Shown here in pieces: positions 33,599 through 42,812 of a stretch of DNA of 64,000 bases. How positions within the stretch are numbered: position 1 is the first letter of the stretch; each line of letters begins with the position of its first letter. The notes beneath the pieces are model-generated. The model did not search any database. It was given only the letters and a program-made list of their open reading frames with translations, and had not been told where the DNA came from. The stretch spans positions 2,728,001 through 2,792,000 of the forward strand of contig NZ_CP049143.1 in NCBI RefSeq assembly GCF_011044495.1, in the 5' to 3' direction. The translations under genes were made by a program, and so were the position numbers. This DNA is from Roseimicrobium sp. ORNL1. Lineage in GTDB: Bacteria > Verrucomicrobiota > Verrucomicrobiia > Verrucomicrobiales > Verrucomicrobiaceae.

Positions 33599-34099
33599 TC
33601 GGCACTGACAGGGGGTTATAAGGGGTACGCGCGGTGCAATTTCACTGGCCCCAGAGAGGGTAAATATTTTTAAGAAATATTGATATTGCCCGACTCTGAC
33701 CGTTTCCAAGGGGCAAACACGCCCTCCGGCACCGCACAGGGTTCGCATGCCAGCGTCCGCGATCCGCCCCTAGGGTGGGGTAAGGGAGAGGGGAGTGCGC
33801 CTTCGAGCCGGGGGAAGGCAGAGCCCGGCTCTCTCCCTCACCACGAAACGTCTCGTGACTCCAGCGTGCCAATTCATGACGCGCGACCCTTTCATCGTGC
33901 CACCTTGCGCGCAGCGCCTTGGAGTGCGCGTAAGCTGGCCAGCCATGGACACGTCTCACGCCGTCGTGCTCGTCTTCTATCACGAGACGATCTAATGCAG
34001 ATATAGAATATCCGAAACTACCACACCACATCCCACCACGCACCGCATTCACCTCTGCTGCTTCGCTGCTTTGCGCTAAACCTTTCCGCTCCGCTCTGC
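33599..34099. other. Gene-free region with a family A element
   Basis: This 501-bp region holds the family A copy at 33849-33989 and, at 34054-34080, a stretch GCTGCTTCGCTGCTTTGCG that recurs near 11797, 54670 and 60340. No convincing gene. Confidence 0.55.
33849..33989. repeat. Family A palindromic element, copy A2
   Basis: Exact CGTCTCGTGA at 33849-33858 and exact reverse complement TCACGAGACG at 33980-33989 bound a 141-bp element. Inside is the family core CACCTTGCGCGCAGCGCCTT followed by GGAGTGCG. Confidence 0.85.
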
Positions 34100-34537
34100 T
34101 CACCTCACCGACCGGAATGTCGTTGGCGTCTGCCGGCGCTCGATCAGTGGGTCCATGCGCAGCTCCTGGAAAAAGAGCACCGCCCGCGGCATCAGGTACA
34201 CATTGGGATTCTCCGTCACCGCGTGCCATTTCACTCCATCGTCACCAGGCACCAGCGCCTCCACGCGCAGGTTCTCCAGCAGCACCGGCGTCTCACCCGC
34301 CACGCGCACGGCGAACTGGTCCGGCCCGAGATCGCTCGATCCCGTGAAGGTCGTTGTCGTGTTCACCCTCGAGATGGTCACCGTGTACCAGAACCGGTTG
34401 GCCGGGTCCGCCGCCACACAGGGAGACAGAAGACTCATGCCCAGCCACAAGCAGGCAATCATGGCCAGCACCACCGGCGCAACAGAAGCAGGAGCGGGCC
34501 GGAACGCGAGTACATGCACATGTGTTGTCGTTTTCAT
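34100..34537 (-). CDS. Exported protein of unknown function
   Basis: The 145-residue product begins with a long signal-like segment (VAPVVLAMIACLWLGMSLL, then SPCVAADP). The predicted mature part is about 105 residues of mostly beta character (FWYTVTISRVNTTTTFTGSS, PVLLENLRVEALVPGDDGVK). A cysteine lies just before the cleavage site, but no proper lipobox is seen. No family was recognised. It is separated by about 75 nt from the ankyrin gene upstream of it and may belong to the same transcript. Confidence 0.6.
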   Translation of the reverse strand: MKTTTHVHVLAFRPAPASVAPVVLAMIACLWLGMSLLSPCVAADPANRFWYTVTISRVNTTTTFTGSSDLGPDQFAVRVAGETPVLLENLRVEALVPGDDGVKWHAVTENPNVYLMPRAVLFFQELRMDPLIERRQTPTTFRSVR

Positions 34538-34613
34538 GGGAAGTACGAGACCGGGTTTCAGGCCTCACCTCCAGAATCGCAAATTGCCCGTTTCCCGCGC
34601 TCAGGAGCTTGCT

Positions 34614-36068
34614 TCAATTTCCACGCCACTCCGGTTGCAGCCGGTGGATCACACTTTGCAGGCGCGCGGTCGTCCTCACCGGGTCCAGGCCCATCTCGCG
34701 CAGCAGGTATGAAAAGCCCTCCCTTGGGTCCTGCCTCGCAGCCCAGACCACATCCGGCAGCGTCAGTTTCAGCGGCAACCCCCTCGGGACGTAGCGCTCC
34801 AGATACGAGGGGTCATTCCGTTTCAAGACGGTCCCCATGAAATTGCCAAATATCATGTAGTTGCACCAGCCACCCTCGTACCACGGTACCTCATGCCAGG
34901 GCGTCAGCGGTATCAGTTCATTCACAGCATGCCACAGTTCCAGCAGCTTCCTCGGGTCCTTGGCGGATAACCCAAAGGCGTTGGAGGCACCGTGTGGCAT
35001 TCCGCTTTGTGGCAGCACCTGAGCCTTCAGCTCTGGTGACAGGGGCTCCCGCGAAAAGTATCCTCCTTCAAACTTCGCGCCTCGATCCAGCAGGATGTCC
35101 ACCACCTCCTTCGAGTTCCTGCTCCAAGCCATGTAGAGTGGGCGGTTCAGTCCCTCAAGAACGTTCCCCTCAGGGTGGGGTTCGTGCTGGAGAATCAGCC
35201 CCACCAGGTCCTTCGTTCCCCCTCCCGTGTATCCACAGTAACGCGAGCCGCGCATGAGGAACTTATCCATCAGGTGGGACAGGGCAGTCACCCACCGTGT
35301 GGTGTATCTCGAGACCAGCAGCACCGGATTGGGCTCCGCGCCATGCTGCAGGCAGTACTTCATCACCGGTATATTCATGGAGCGCACCGCACATTCATAG
35401 AAGATATCCACCAGTCTCCAGTCCAGATTGGTGAAGTCCCGGGCCATCCACTTGCAATGACCATGGCGATCGCGCGAGAGGGTCATGGCTCGCAGGTCCT
35501 TCCCACTCACGGCCCTCAGGAAGCGGTCATTCTTGTTGAAGTAGATCGCATTGCAGACAAAGGCCGCCAGGCTCTCCTCATCCCACGATATCTCGGTATC
35601 TGAGTAGTCCGGCATCCAGGTGTGCGTCTTTTCCCAGACGGTGAGTCTCGAGGCCCCCGCCAGGTAGTGCGCCTTTGCCCGGGGGTTCAGCTGCGGCCAG
35701 AGGTGGTGACCCAGACGTGGCCCGATGAACGCACCCACGGACCACATCCGCTCCTTGCACAGGGCCTCCATCTCCGGAGCCAGTTTCTGGTACTTGTCCC
35801 AATAGTCCGCGAGGACAGTCAGGTGCTCGCGAACTCCACCCATATCGATGGGGACCAAGTCATCGTGTATCCGATGCCTGTCCTGCATGAAATCCATCCT
35901 CCCTATCCGCACCTCCGGCCCGGCATCGCGGATCGCAGCCACTGCGGCGCGCACCACCTCATCGTTCACACGCTCCTGCCGGGCCTTGCGTATTTCCTCC
36001 AATTCCGCATCCATCTTCTTCCATGCGTCAGGGAGTTCATCGTCTTCAGGAGTTTCGTCAGCATCCAT
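34614..36068 (-). CDS. Ankyrin-repeat protein, paralogue of the next gene
   Basis: The 484-residue protein starts MDADETPEDDELPDAWKK and lacks export signals. Its middle section contains ankyrin-like units (FYECAVRSMNIPVMKYCLQH, GAEPNPVLL, then LYMAWSRNSKEVVDILLDRG). It aligns along its whole length with the neighbour at 36179-37627, so the pair arose by tandem duplication. Ankyrin repeats mediate protein-protein contacts. Some Gram-negative ankyrin proteins are effectors or immunity-type proteins, but nothing in this sequence decides that. Nearby lies a SUKH-ankyrin protein. Confidence 0.85.
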   Translation of the reverse strand: MDADETPEDDELPDAWKKMDAELEEIRKARQERVNDEVVRAAVAAIRDAGPEVRIGRMDFMQDRHRIHDDLVPIDMGGVREHLTVLADYWDKYQKLAPEMEALCKERMWSVGAFIGPRLGHHLWPQLNPRAKAHYLAGASRLTVWEKTHTWMPDYSDTEISWDEESLAAFVCNAIYFNKNDRFLRAVSGKDLRAMTLSRDRHGHCKWMARDFTNLDWRLVDIFYECAVRSMNIPVMKYCLQHGAEPNPVLLVSRYTTRWVTALSHLMDKFLMRGSRYCGYTGGGTKDLVGLILQHEPHPEGNVLEGLNRPLYMAWSRNSKEVVDILLDRGAKFEGGYFSREPLSPELKAQVLPQSGMPHGASNAFGLSAKDPRKLLELWHAVNELIPLTPWHEVPWYEGGWCNYMIFGNFMGTVLKRNDPSYLERYVPRGLPLKLTLPDVVWAARQDPREGFSYLLREMGLDPVRTTARLQSVIHRLQPEWRGN

Positions 36069-36178
36069 GGTGGGTCTCCAGACTCGCGTCAGCCTGCATC
36101 AGGTTACGCGGGGGGAACACTATTACTTCATATCATGGCACATCATATCACCGTACAGTACAGCGCAGACGGGCACCT

Positions 36179-37627
36179 TCATTCCGGCACCAGCGCTCGC
36201 ACCAGGTTTCTCAGCCGTGCAGTCGTCGCATGTGGATCCACGCCCAGGCGCCCCAGCAGATAGGGGAGGGCGTGCTCCGCCTTGCCTTTGCACGCCATCA
36301 CCACATCGGGCAGCGTCAGTGTCATCGGCAGGCCCTTGGCGAAGTACTTCTGCAGCATTGCGCTGTCATCCCATACCAGTACCAGCCCGAGGAAATTGCT
36401 GAAGGAGCCGCCGTGCGCATGGGAGCTGAGGTACCACGGCACGTGGTGCCAGGGCGCCAGCGGTAGCAGGGAGCCCGCAGCCTCCCACAGTTCCTGCAGG
36501 TGCTCCTTCTTTCTGACGTTGATGTCGAATCCCCATGCCCATCGCTGCGGCAGCACTTCACGCTTCATCTCCTCGGTCAGGGGCTCGCGGGCAAAATAGC
36601 CTCCCTCAAACTTGGCCCCTCTTCTCAGCAACGCATCCACCCAGGAGCGGTCGCGCCACACCCACGCCGTATGCAGCGGTTTGTTCAGCCCTTCCAGCGG
36701 ATGTCCCTGCACATCGGGACCATGCTCGAGGATGATGGCCGCCATGTCCTCTCGTTCCTTCCGCTCCCCGTTCTCATCCTTCTCTGGCAAGCAGTGTGTG
36801 GAGGAGTCCGAGAAGGGCGACAGGCTGTAGGAAAGCGCGGAGAACCACTCGTGATAGTCACTGGCGAGATTGATCACCGGGATGTTCGGATCCGCCCCAT
36901 GCTCCAGGCAGTACCGCGCCACGGCTGGGTTTCGGGAGCGCACCGCACACTCAAAGAAGACATCCGCCAGCGGACGCTCATGGTTGGGAATGTACTTTTC
37001 CAACCACGCGCTGGTACCACCGCCACGATTGCGCGGAATGGTCATGGCCCGCAGGTCCTGGCCGCTCACCGTCCTGAGGAAGAGGTCATTCTTGTTGAAG
37101 TAGATCGCATTGCACACAAAGGCCGCCAGGCTCTCCTCATCCCATGCCACTTCCGGATCCGAGTATTCCGGCAGCCACTTGTCCGGTGTTCCCATGCGGA
37201 AAAGCCAGGAGGCTCCCGCGAGGTAGTGCGCCTTGCCCCGCGGATGCAAGCGCGGCCAGAGCAGCAGGCCCAGTCGTGGCGCCAGGTACTCGCCTAGGGA
37301 CCATGGTCGCTCCAGGCACAGGGTCTCCAGCTCCGGTGCCGGGGTCTGGTATTTGTCCCAGTAGTCCATGAGGACTGACCAGGGCTCGCGAGCTTTCTCC
37401 TCCTCGGAATCGCGCGTGTGAAAATACATTCGCCCCCGCTCGGCCATGAAATCCATCCTCCCTCTGCGCACCTCCGGCCCGGCCTCGCGGATGCCGGCCA
37501 CGGTGGCGCGCATCACTTCATCGTTGACGCGTTCCAGTCGGGCCCTTCGCTCCGCCTCCCATTCCGCCTGCCTTCTTTTCACGAATTCGGGGAGATGGTC
37601 GTCTTCAGGATTTTCTTTCGTATCCAT
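36179..37627 (-). CDS. Ankyrin-repeat protein, paralogue of the previous gene
   Basis: Start at the ATG at 37627 (MDTKENPEDDHLPEF) matches the paralogue's start and gives 482 residues. Shared landmarks include ERVNDEVMRATVAGIREAGP near the N-terminus, DEESLAAFVCNAIYFNKND and, in the ankyrin part, FFECAVRSRNPAVARYCLEH followed by GADPN. The two copies have diverged considerably but are co-linear, with 110 bp between them. No signal peptide or TM segment is present. It probably leads a two-gene transcript. Confidence 0.85.
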   Translation of the reverse strand: MDTKENPEDDHLPEFVKRRQAEWEAERRARLERVNDEVMRATVAGIREAGPEVRRGRMDFMAERGRMYFHTRDSEEEKAREPWSVLMDYWDKYQTPAPELETLCLERPWSLGEYLAPRLGLLLWPRLHPRGKAHYLAGASWLFRMGTPDKWLPEYSDPEVAWDEESLAAFVCNAIYFNKNDLFLRTVSGQDLRAMTIPRNRGGGTSAWLEKYIPNHERPLADVFFECAVRSRNPAVARYCLEHGADPNIPVINLASDYHEWFSALSYSLSPFSDSSTHCLPEKDENGERKEREDMAAIILEHGPDVQGHPLEGLNKPLHTAWVWRDRSWVDALLRRGAKFEGGYFAREPLTEEMKREVLPQRWAWGFDINVRKKEHLQELWEAAGSLLPLAPWHHVPWYLSSHAHGGSFSNFLGLVLVWDDSAMLQKYFAKGLPMTLTLPDVVMACKGKAEHALPYLLGRLGVDPHATTARLRNLVRALVPE

Positions 37628-38532
37628 GGTGGGTTGCCTCACGCATTTTTTCTGCCTGCATGCATGACATCACAGCTCGCCGTGGAGAGCAAGAGTCCTC
37701 CTTCTGCTTCCACCCCACGGCAGGTTCTCTCCCGAACGAACCACCGCTCAACCATGGCAAACAATCGCTCACCTGCCGCAACTCCCCGCGAAAAGGGGGG
37801 GGAAGCCCGGAGGGCCTTCGTCCACCTGCAGCGCGCATGGCCATCTTGCTGTGCCTGACGTTCCACCCGCCTTCTGAGGGGGCTTGCACCACGGACGAGG
37901 GGACTGCCACTCCCACGCTACTGTCCTCCTTCAAGGGAAGGGAGGAGATGCATGAAAACAAAAAAGCCCGCTGGCGCACTCCCATGCAGCCAGCGGGCAC
38001 ACATCAAACACACTTGAATGTAACCGGCCTGACTGAACTCCCATTCGTCAGGCCATACACGATTCGTCCCAAGAAGCTCAAATGCGTGTCTGCGATTTTG
38101 TGCGGAGGGGTTTCGTGCCCGGATGGCTACCGGCCTTGATGGAACCAGGAATGCCGATGCGATGGGCCATGCCTGGTTCGGCGTTTCGCGCATGTGCATC
38201 AGGTGAAGGACAAAGCGCACCTTCCACATGCCAGATGAAAGTGTCGTCCTTCGATACACCCCGGGGTACTCCATCCCAAATTTGACGCACATGCGCCCCT
38301 CGCGAGGCGCGATACCGCTTTGAGCGAAGCCGGGCTCGGGATGGATGTCGGCCTCCTGCGAGTCAGCATCACATCAGTTGGTCACGTCACATCACATCAC
38401 GCTACGGGCTGTTGTTGTATTCAAGCCCCCACCTTTGTATAAGCTATGCTCGCCGCCTGCGGTTGCTGTTCCTCCTCGTCTCACCTCCCGTTCACGCATT
38501 CATTCCATTCATTTCATTTCATCACCGCACGC
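37628..38532. other. 905-bp gene-free region
   Basis: This divergent gap holds a family D copy (37801-37868), a GC-rich hairpin (37969-37998) and a partial family B-like stretch (about 38187-38330). No convincing gene was seen. Confidence 0.5.
37962..37999 (-). terminator. Orphan terminator-like hairpin
   Basis: GCCCGCTGGC at 37969 pairs exactly with GCCAGCGGGC ending at 37998. Read on the minus strand the stem is followed by TTTTTTGTTTTC. No annotated minus-strand gene ends here, so it could end an unannotated small RNA or be a relic. Confidence 0.55.
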
Positions 38533-39381
38533 ATGTCCGACCTCACCTTCACCGGCAGCTACCGGCCACTCACCGAACAGGACCTGCGTACCTTTGAGCA
38601 GTGGCTGGAGCACCCACTGCCTCCGCGTTATCGCGCCTTCCTCCTGCGTACCAATGGTGGCCACCCGCACCGTCACCGTGCAAGCCATGGCCACCTGGAG
38701 GCCTTCTACGCCATCGCCCTGGTTTCAGCGCACGGGCAGAAGTATCCACCTTCGGAGAGACGACTGGGCATGAGCCTGGAAGAGCAGGTGAAATCCATGC
38801 TGGATGACCTGCCTCCCAGCGTGATTCCCATCGCCTTTGCCGGCAACGGCGACCGTGTGTGCCTTTCGCTCGAAGATGACCGCATCTTCCTCTGGCAGCA
38901 CGACGCCCCATATGAGGACTATCCACCCGCGCTGGCAGAACTCGTGCCGATGGCAGACCATGTCGATGCCCTGCTGGACCAGCTCGAGGGTGATACCCCG
39001 CCCGAGCCCGAGGAGGAAGTCACCCGGCTCGGTCGATGGGGTGACCTTGAGCTTCTCGATTCCCACCTTGCGAGTGGACATGACGTGAATGAAGTCACAG
39101 CGCTCGGGGATTCCCTGGTGAGGAGCGCCGCGTACTACGGAAATCTGGACTTCATCAAAGCCTGCGTACAACGCGGCGCCACCCTGCGCGATCGCAGTCT
39201 CCTCCACGTCGCCGCCTTCACCATCGACGCCGAGCTCATGTCCTACCTTCTGGAACAGAAGGTTGATCCCAATGAACTCGATGACAACGGCTATACCCCC
39301 ATCGATTGCGTGCTGCCCTTTGCCATGAACTCCCCCGCAGTGAAGCTGCTGCAAGAGAAGGGCGGCAAACCGGCCGCATGA
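38533..39381 (+). CDS. SUKH (SMI1/KNR4) plus ankyrin-repeat protein
   Basis: The ATG at 38533 (MSDLTFTGSYRPLTE) gives 282 residues. Residues ~10-135 look like a SUKH/SMI1-KNR4 domain: EQWLEHPLPPRYRAFLLRTN with NGG just after, and a later FLWQHDAPYEDYP segment. Residues ~185-275 form ankyrin repeats (RSAAYYGNLDFIKACVQRGA, LLHVAAFTIDAELMSYLLEQ). SUKH domains are frequent in immunity proteins of polymorphic toxin systems; no toxin gene is visible nearby. The protein has no export signal. A role in toxin immunity is inference from the family only. Confidence 0.88.
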   Translation: MSDLTFTGSYRPLTEQDLRTFEQWLEHPLPPRYRAFLLRTNGGHPHRHRASHGHLEAFYAIALVSAHGQKYPPSERRLGMSLEEQVKSMLDDLPPSVIPIAFAGNGDRVCLSLEDDRIFLWQHDAPYEDYPPALAELVPMADHVDALLDQLEGDTPPEPEEEVTRLGRWGDLELLDSHLASGHDVNEVTALGDSLVRSAAYYGNLDFIKACVQRGATLRDRSLLHVAAFTIDAELMSYLLEQKVDPNELDDNGYTPIDCVLPFAMNSPAVKLLQEKGGKPAA

Positions 39382-39985
39382 GTCATCTCACCCACGGAGG
39401 TACCACTAAGACCTGAGGGCCTTTGTCTGCAAAGCATCGAACTACCTGGAGTGATTCATGCGACGAGAGTATCTATGGAACACGGGCATGGCATAGGCCC
39501 AAGGAGCGGGAACGCCTCGTTCCCGTGGGTGAAAGGATCTATGGCGCGTATTCGCCAAAGCACTCTTTTGGAGCTCAACGGGTGCTCGACATGCGACATC
39601 ATCAGGCGTGGTGACCGCTGACGGGAACGGGGCGTTCCCGCTCCTTGGGCCTTCTGCAATACGCTGGGCAGTCTCGTCGCGTGAGAGACCTGTTTTCACT
39701 CGCCTTAGTATAAGGCTGCAGCCGGTAACGCGGAAAAAAAGAGCGCATTCGTCCCGGAGGGACACGTGAATATTGGGTCCATGATCCGGTGGTTGCGCTC
39801 GTCTAGATTGCCTTCGTTCCTCAGGCTTCACGGTTTGCGCTTCGCGTCCAGACATGCCGCTTACGCGGCAGAGTGTTCGCTACACCGACCGGCTAACATT
39901 CCGGCGTCCCCCCGGGACGAGTTGCCAAAGTGCAATCCAATCCGGCTATGGTTTAAATAAAAACACTCTAAACACTTGAGAAAGA
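39382..39985. repeat. Gene-free region with a family G inverted repeat
   Basis: Arms at 39496-39525 and 39622-39651 (GGCCCAAGGAGCGGGAACG...) are 30 bp and reverse complements with one mismatch. Outer sequences GCGACGAGA and TCTCGTCGC at about 39461 and 39672 also pair. No coding frame is convincing in the 604-bp gap. Related single arms occur at 23589, 54551, 54737 and 57299. Confidence 0.65.
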
Positions 39986-40225
39986 CTATAAGAAATCGAT
40001 CACATTCTGAAGCCACTCCGCAGAGGCCTTACAGTATTTCTGCCACATGCCCTCAAGCGGCGAGCTGTTAAGCCATCGAGAAGGTGCCAGGTAGGCATGC
40101 ATCCAAGTTCCTTCAGGAACGGCCACGCCATGTTTCTGAACCCATGCCCGTACGACAATGGGGAAGCTCAGCACATACAGAACTGGCACGGCCAGCACGG
40201 AGAACGTCCAACCCCAGGTTCTCAT
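39986..40225 (-). CDS. Small membrane protein of the LYxLTxPP family (member 1)
   Basis: The ATG at 40225 gives 79 residues. A single N-terminal hydrophobic segment, FSVLAVPVLYVLSFPIVV, matches the same region of the copies at 45694, 48057 and 48344 (for example LAVPVVYLLTVAP). The C-terminal part ends in a helix containing LEGMWQKYCKASAEWLQ, corresponding to the aromatic WW segment of relatives. It should be a single-pass inner-membrane protein. Function is unknown, and a frameshifted copy lies next to it. Confidence 0.6.
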   Translation of the reverse strand: MRTWGWTFSVLAVPVLYVLSFPIVVRAWVQKHGVAVPEGTWMHAYLAPSRWLNSSPLEGMWQKYCKASAEWLQNVIDFL

Positions 40226-40420
40226 GGCCTGCATCTTCCGAATCTCTGCCTTTCAGTCAACACGGATCGTGCCCAGCTTGACGTTGAACTGCATCCATCC
40301 TCCCCAAGCGAGCACCACCGTCAGCCCATCCGGACATCCACCCGCTCACCGGGTATTCGAAGGCCCTCCGGGCTTCCCAAACAATGGATGTATCCCACGC
40401 GTGACGCCTCCATGCACAGG

Positions 40421-40662
40421 TTACCAAGGTCCCGCCATCGGAATTGGTGGAGGGACACAGTTTCGCCACCAGCGCTTATAGTCGACCAAGGCATCCCCGA
40501 AGGACGATTCCTTCGACCATTTCCAGAGACGATCATATGGGCCGCCATACAAACGCGCCCAAACTGGAAACGTCCCTGTCAAAGAGGCGGTCCCGTAAAG
40601 ATGGGCGGGGCACTCAGCAAGTAGAGCAGTGGAACAGCCACAATGGAAAGCGTCCATTTCAT
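40421..40662 (-). pseudogene. Frameshifted copy of the LYxLTxPP small membrane protein
   Basis: From the ATG at 40662 the product reads MKWTLSIVAVPLLYLLSAPP and then meets an in-frame stop after about 28 codons. A reading frame shifted by one base continues with PVWARLYGGPYDRLWKWSKE and ends with a WW-type tail (DYKRWW), matching the family's C-terminus. The break lies near 40570-40590. It looks like a recently inactivated gene, although a sequencing error or programmed frameshift cannot be excluded. Confidence 0.6.
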
Positions 40663-40725
40663 GATTGAATGAGAAGAAACAAAATTGTTTTTAGTCTGCT
40701 TCCTTTCCGTTACTTCACACTCACA

Positions 40726-41631
40726 CTACACCACCTCCATCTTCCCATCCTGAATCACCTTCTTCAACATCTTCAGGAACACCGCAATCATCGGATTGGA
40801 GTCTCCCTTGTGCCACACCGCGCTCACGGTCCATATCGACTTCAGGTCATGAATGCGGTGAATTTGCACACCCGCTCCGCTGTGTGAGCCAATGCTCTCC
40901 GGCAGGATGCTGTAGCCCATGCCTGCCCGCACCATCGCCACCGCCGTGGCCGTCTCCAGCACCTCCTGCACAATGCGTGGGTGAAATCCCTGCGCCGCAC
41001 ACAGGCTCAGCATGTGATTGAAGAAACCCGGTGAGCGCGACTTCGCGATGACCACAAAGGGCGACTTGCTGCAGTCCGCCAGGCGCAGCTTCCGCCCGGG
41101 CTCATGCGGGAGTCGCGGCGTCACCAGCGCGAGTCGATCCTTCACCACCGGCATCGCCTGCGTTTGAAATCCGATGCCCGACGGCAGCGGCATGCGCATG
41201 AAGGCGATATCGATCTCTCCCTCACGCAGCGCCTCCGCCTGCTCCGCAGAAGACATGTCGCGCAGCAGGATTTCCACACTGGGCACCGCCTCACGCAGGC
41301 GCACCACCGCACGCGGCACCAGGTCCAGCGTGGTGAAGCCAAAGCCGATGCGCAATCGCCCCGCGCGCCCCACCGCCATCTTCCGCCCACTCTCCAGCAG
41401 CTGCTCAAAGCTCGCAATCACCCGCCGAGCCTGACCCAGCCACGTCTCGCCAAAGGCCGTGAGCCGCGTGCCATGCCGCCCGCGGTCAAAGAGTTCCGTG
41501 CCCAGCTCTTCCTCCATCTTGCGGATCTGCTTGGTCAGCGCCGGCTGGCTCAGATGCAGCACGCGCGCCGCACGCCCGAAGTGCAACTGCTCCGCCAGCA
41601 CTACGAATGAGCGCAGTTCATGGATGTCCAT
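40726..41631 (-). CDS. LysR-type transcriptional regulator
   Basis: The 301-residue product is a typical LysR regulator. Residues 1-60 form a winged helix-turn-helix (MDIHELRSFVVLAEQLHFGR, AARVLHLSQPALTKQIRKME). The effector domain covers ~90-295, with LRIGFGFTTLDLVPRAVVRL and ALREGEIDIAFMRMPLPSG. It is transcribed away from a HAD phosphatase gene across a 284-bp gap, the common arrangement for a LysR gene and its target. A dyad with the T-N11-A pattern lies at its start. The co-inducer is unknown. Confidence 0.97.
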   Translation of the reverse strand: MDIHELRSFVVLAEQLHFGRAARVLHLSQPALTKQIRKMEEELGTELFDRGRHGTRLTAFGETWLGQARRVIASFEQLLESGRKMAVGRAGRLRIGFGFTTLDLVPRAVVRLREAVPSVEILLRDMSSAEQAEALREGEIDIAFMRMPLPSGIGFQTQAMPVVKDRLALVTPRLPHEPGRKLRLADCSKSPFVVIAKSRSPGFFNHMLSLCAAQGFHPRIVQEVLETATAVAMVRAGMGYSILPESIGSHSGAGVQIHRIHDLKSIWTVSAVWHKGDSNPMIAVFLKMLKKVIQDGKMEVV

Positions 41632-41644
41632 AACGAAAAGTTAT
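41630..41644. promoter_or_regulatory. Candidate LysR binding dyad (T-N11-A)
   Basis: ATAAC and GTTAT flank GAAAA, giving a 15-bp palindrome that contains T-N11-A (T at 41631, A at 41643). It overlaps the start codon of the LysR gene, a position that would suit autorepression. A short dyad like this can occur by chance. Confidence 0.4.
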
Positions 41645-41915
41645 CACCGTGATGAGAAAGTGCCATTGGAATTATCAGCCTCCACCCGCTACCCTTGGGC
41701 ATCATGAAACCAAGTCAGCCAGCGTCTTAGCTGCCGCACCCCGGGTGCAGCGCAGCATCGCGCCGCGCATCACAGCCCGCCTCCTGCGCAGGGAAGCCGG
41801 GCGCCTGAGAAGGCAGAAAACAAATCAACTCATGAACCCGTCCTCACGGACGCGGACGCAGGGCACGCGCATGCCCATCAGCTTCAACTTTATCTACAGA
41901 AAGAGATACAATTCG

Positions 41916-42812
41916 ATGATTGCTACTTCACTCCTCACACCGACACCTCCCGCACGCACCACTGACCCCGCGGTCTCCGCCTTCTTCAAGGGAGCATCCG
42001 CCCCTGCGAAGCGCACCCTCGGCAAGCTCGCCGCCATTGACCTGGACGGCACCTTGCTCGGCCCCGACCACCGGCCCAGCCCGGAGAATATCGCTGCCGT
42101 GGCCCGCCTGCAGCAGCGCGGCATCACCGTCGTGATTGCCTCCGGCCGCCACTTCGATGCCATTGCGCCCATCGCCACCCAGCTCGACTCGGTGGACTGG
42201 TACGTCTGCTCCCAGGGCGCCGAGGTCACGCACGCGAACCGCCAGACCGTGCTCGAGCGCCAGTACATGACACGCGACGATGTGGAGCTCGCCCTCGCCA
42301 TGGGCGACCAGCTCGGCCTCATCTCCCTGGTGCAGGTCACCGAAGGCACCGTCACCGATGCCCCCAGCAACCCCATGCTCGCCTATCACGACCGCATCAA
42401 TGGCAAGTCCGCCTACCAGATCCCGCGTGCGCAGATCCTCGATCGTCAGGTGTACAAGGTCCTGTGGATCGGCGAGCCCGACCGCATCGCCGGACTGCGT
42501 CATCTCTCCGAGATCACCTCGCTCCCCATGCAGGCCCTGCACACCGAGCGCGGCATCTTCGAACTCATGCCCCACACCGTGACCAAGGCGAATGGCCTCT
42601 CCCGCCTCGCCACTCACCTCGGCCTCGGCGCCTCCGATGTCGTGGCCTTCGGCGACGGCGAGAATGACATCGCCATGTTCAAGTGGGCCGGCGCCTCCTA
42701 CGCCATGTTCCACGGCCACCCCAATGCCCTCGCCGCCGCCAAGCTCATCTCCCCCAGCGGCCATCCCGCGAGCGCCCTCGCACGAGCCATTGATTCCTAT
42801 CTCGCGCAGTAA
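41916..42812 (+). CDS. HAD-superfamily hydrolase, Cof type
   Basis: The ATG at 41916 was preferred because the upstream in-frame part looks like non-coding sequence; ATGs at 41832 and 41871 are alternatives. The 298-residue product carries all HAD motifs: AIDLDGTLLG (motif I), ASGR (motif II), the conserved Lys in HTVTKANGLSRLA (motif III) and FGDGENDIAMF (motif IV). The layout with a cap domain between motifs II and III fits the Cof/YbiV type of sugar or nucleotide phosphatases. It is divergent from the LysR gene, which may control it. Confidence 0.93.
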   Translation: MIATSLLTPTPPARTTDPAVSAFFKGASAPAKRTLGKLAAIDLDGTLLGPDHRPSPENIAAVARLQQRGITVVIASGRHFDAIAPIATQLDSVDWYVCSQGAEVTHANRQTVLERQYMTRDDVELALAMGDQLGLISLVQVTEGTVTDAPSNPMLAYHDRINGKSAYQIPRAQILDRQVYKVLWIGEPDRIAGLRHLSEITSLPMQALHTERGIFELMPHTVTKANGLSRLATHLGLGASDVVAFGDGENDIAMFKWAGASYAMFHGHPNALAAAKLISPSGHPASALARAIDSYLAQ

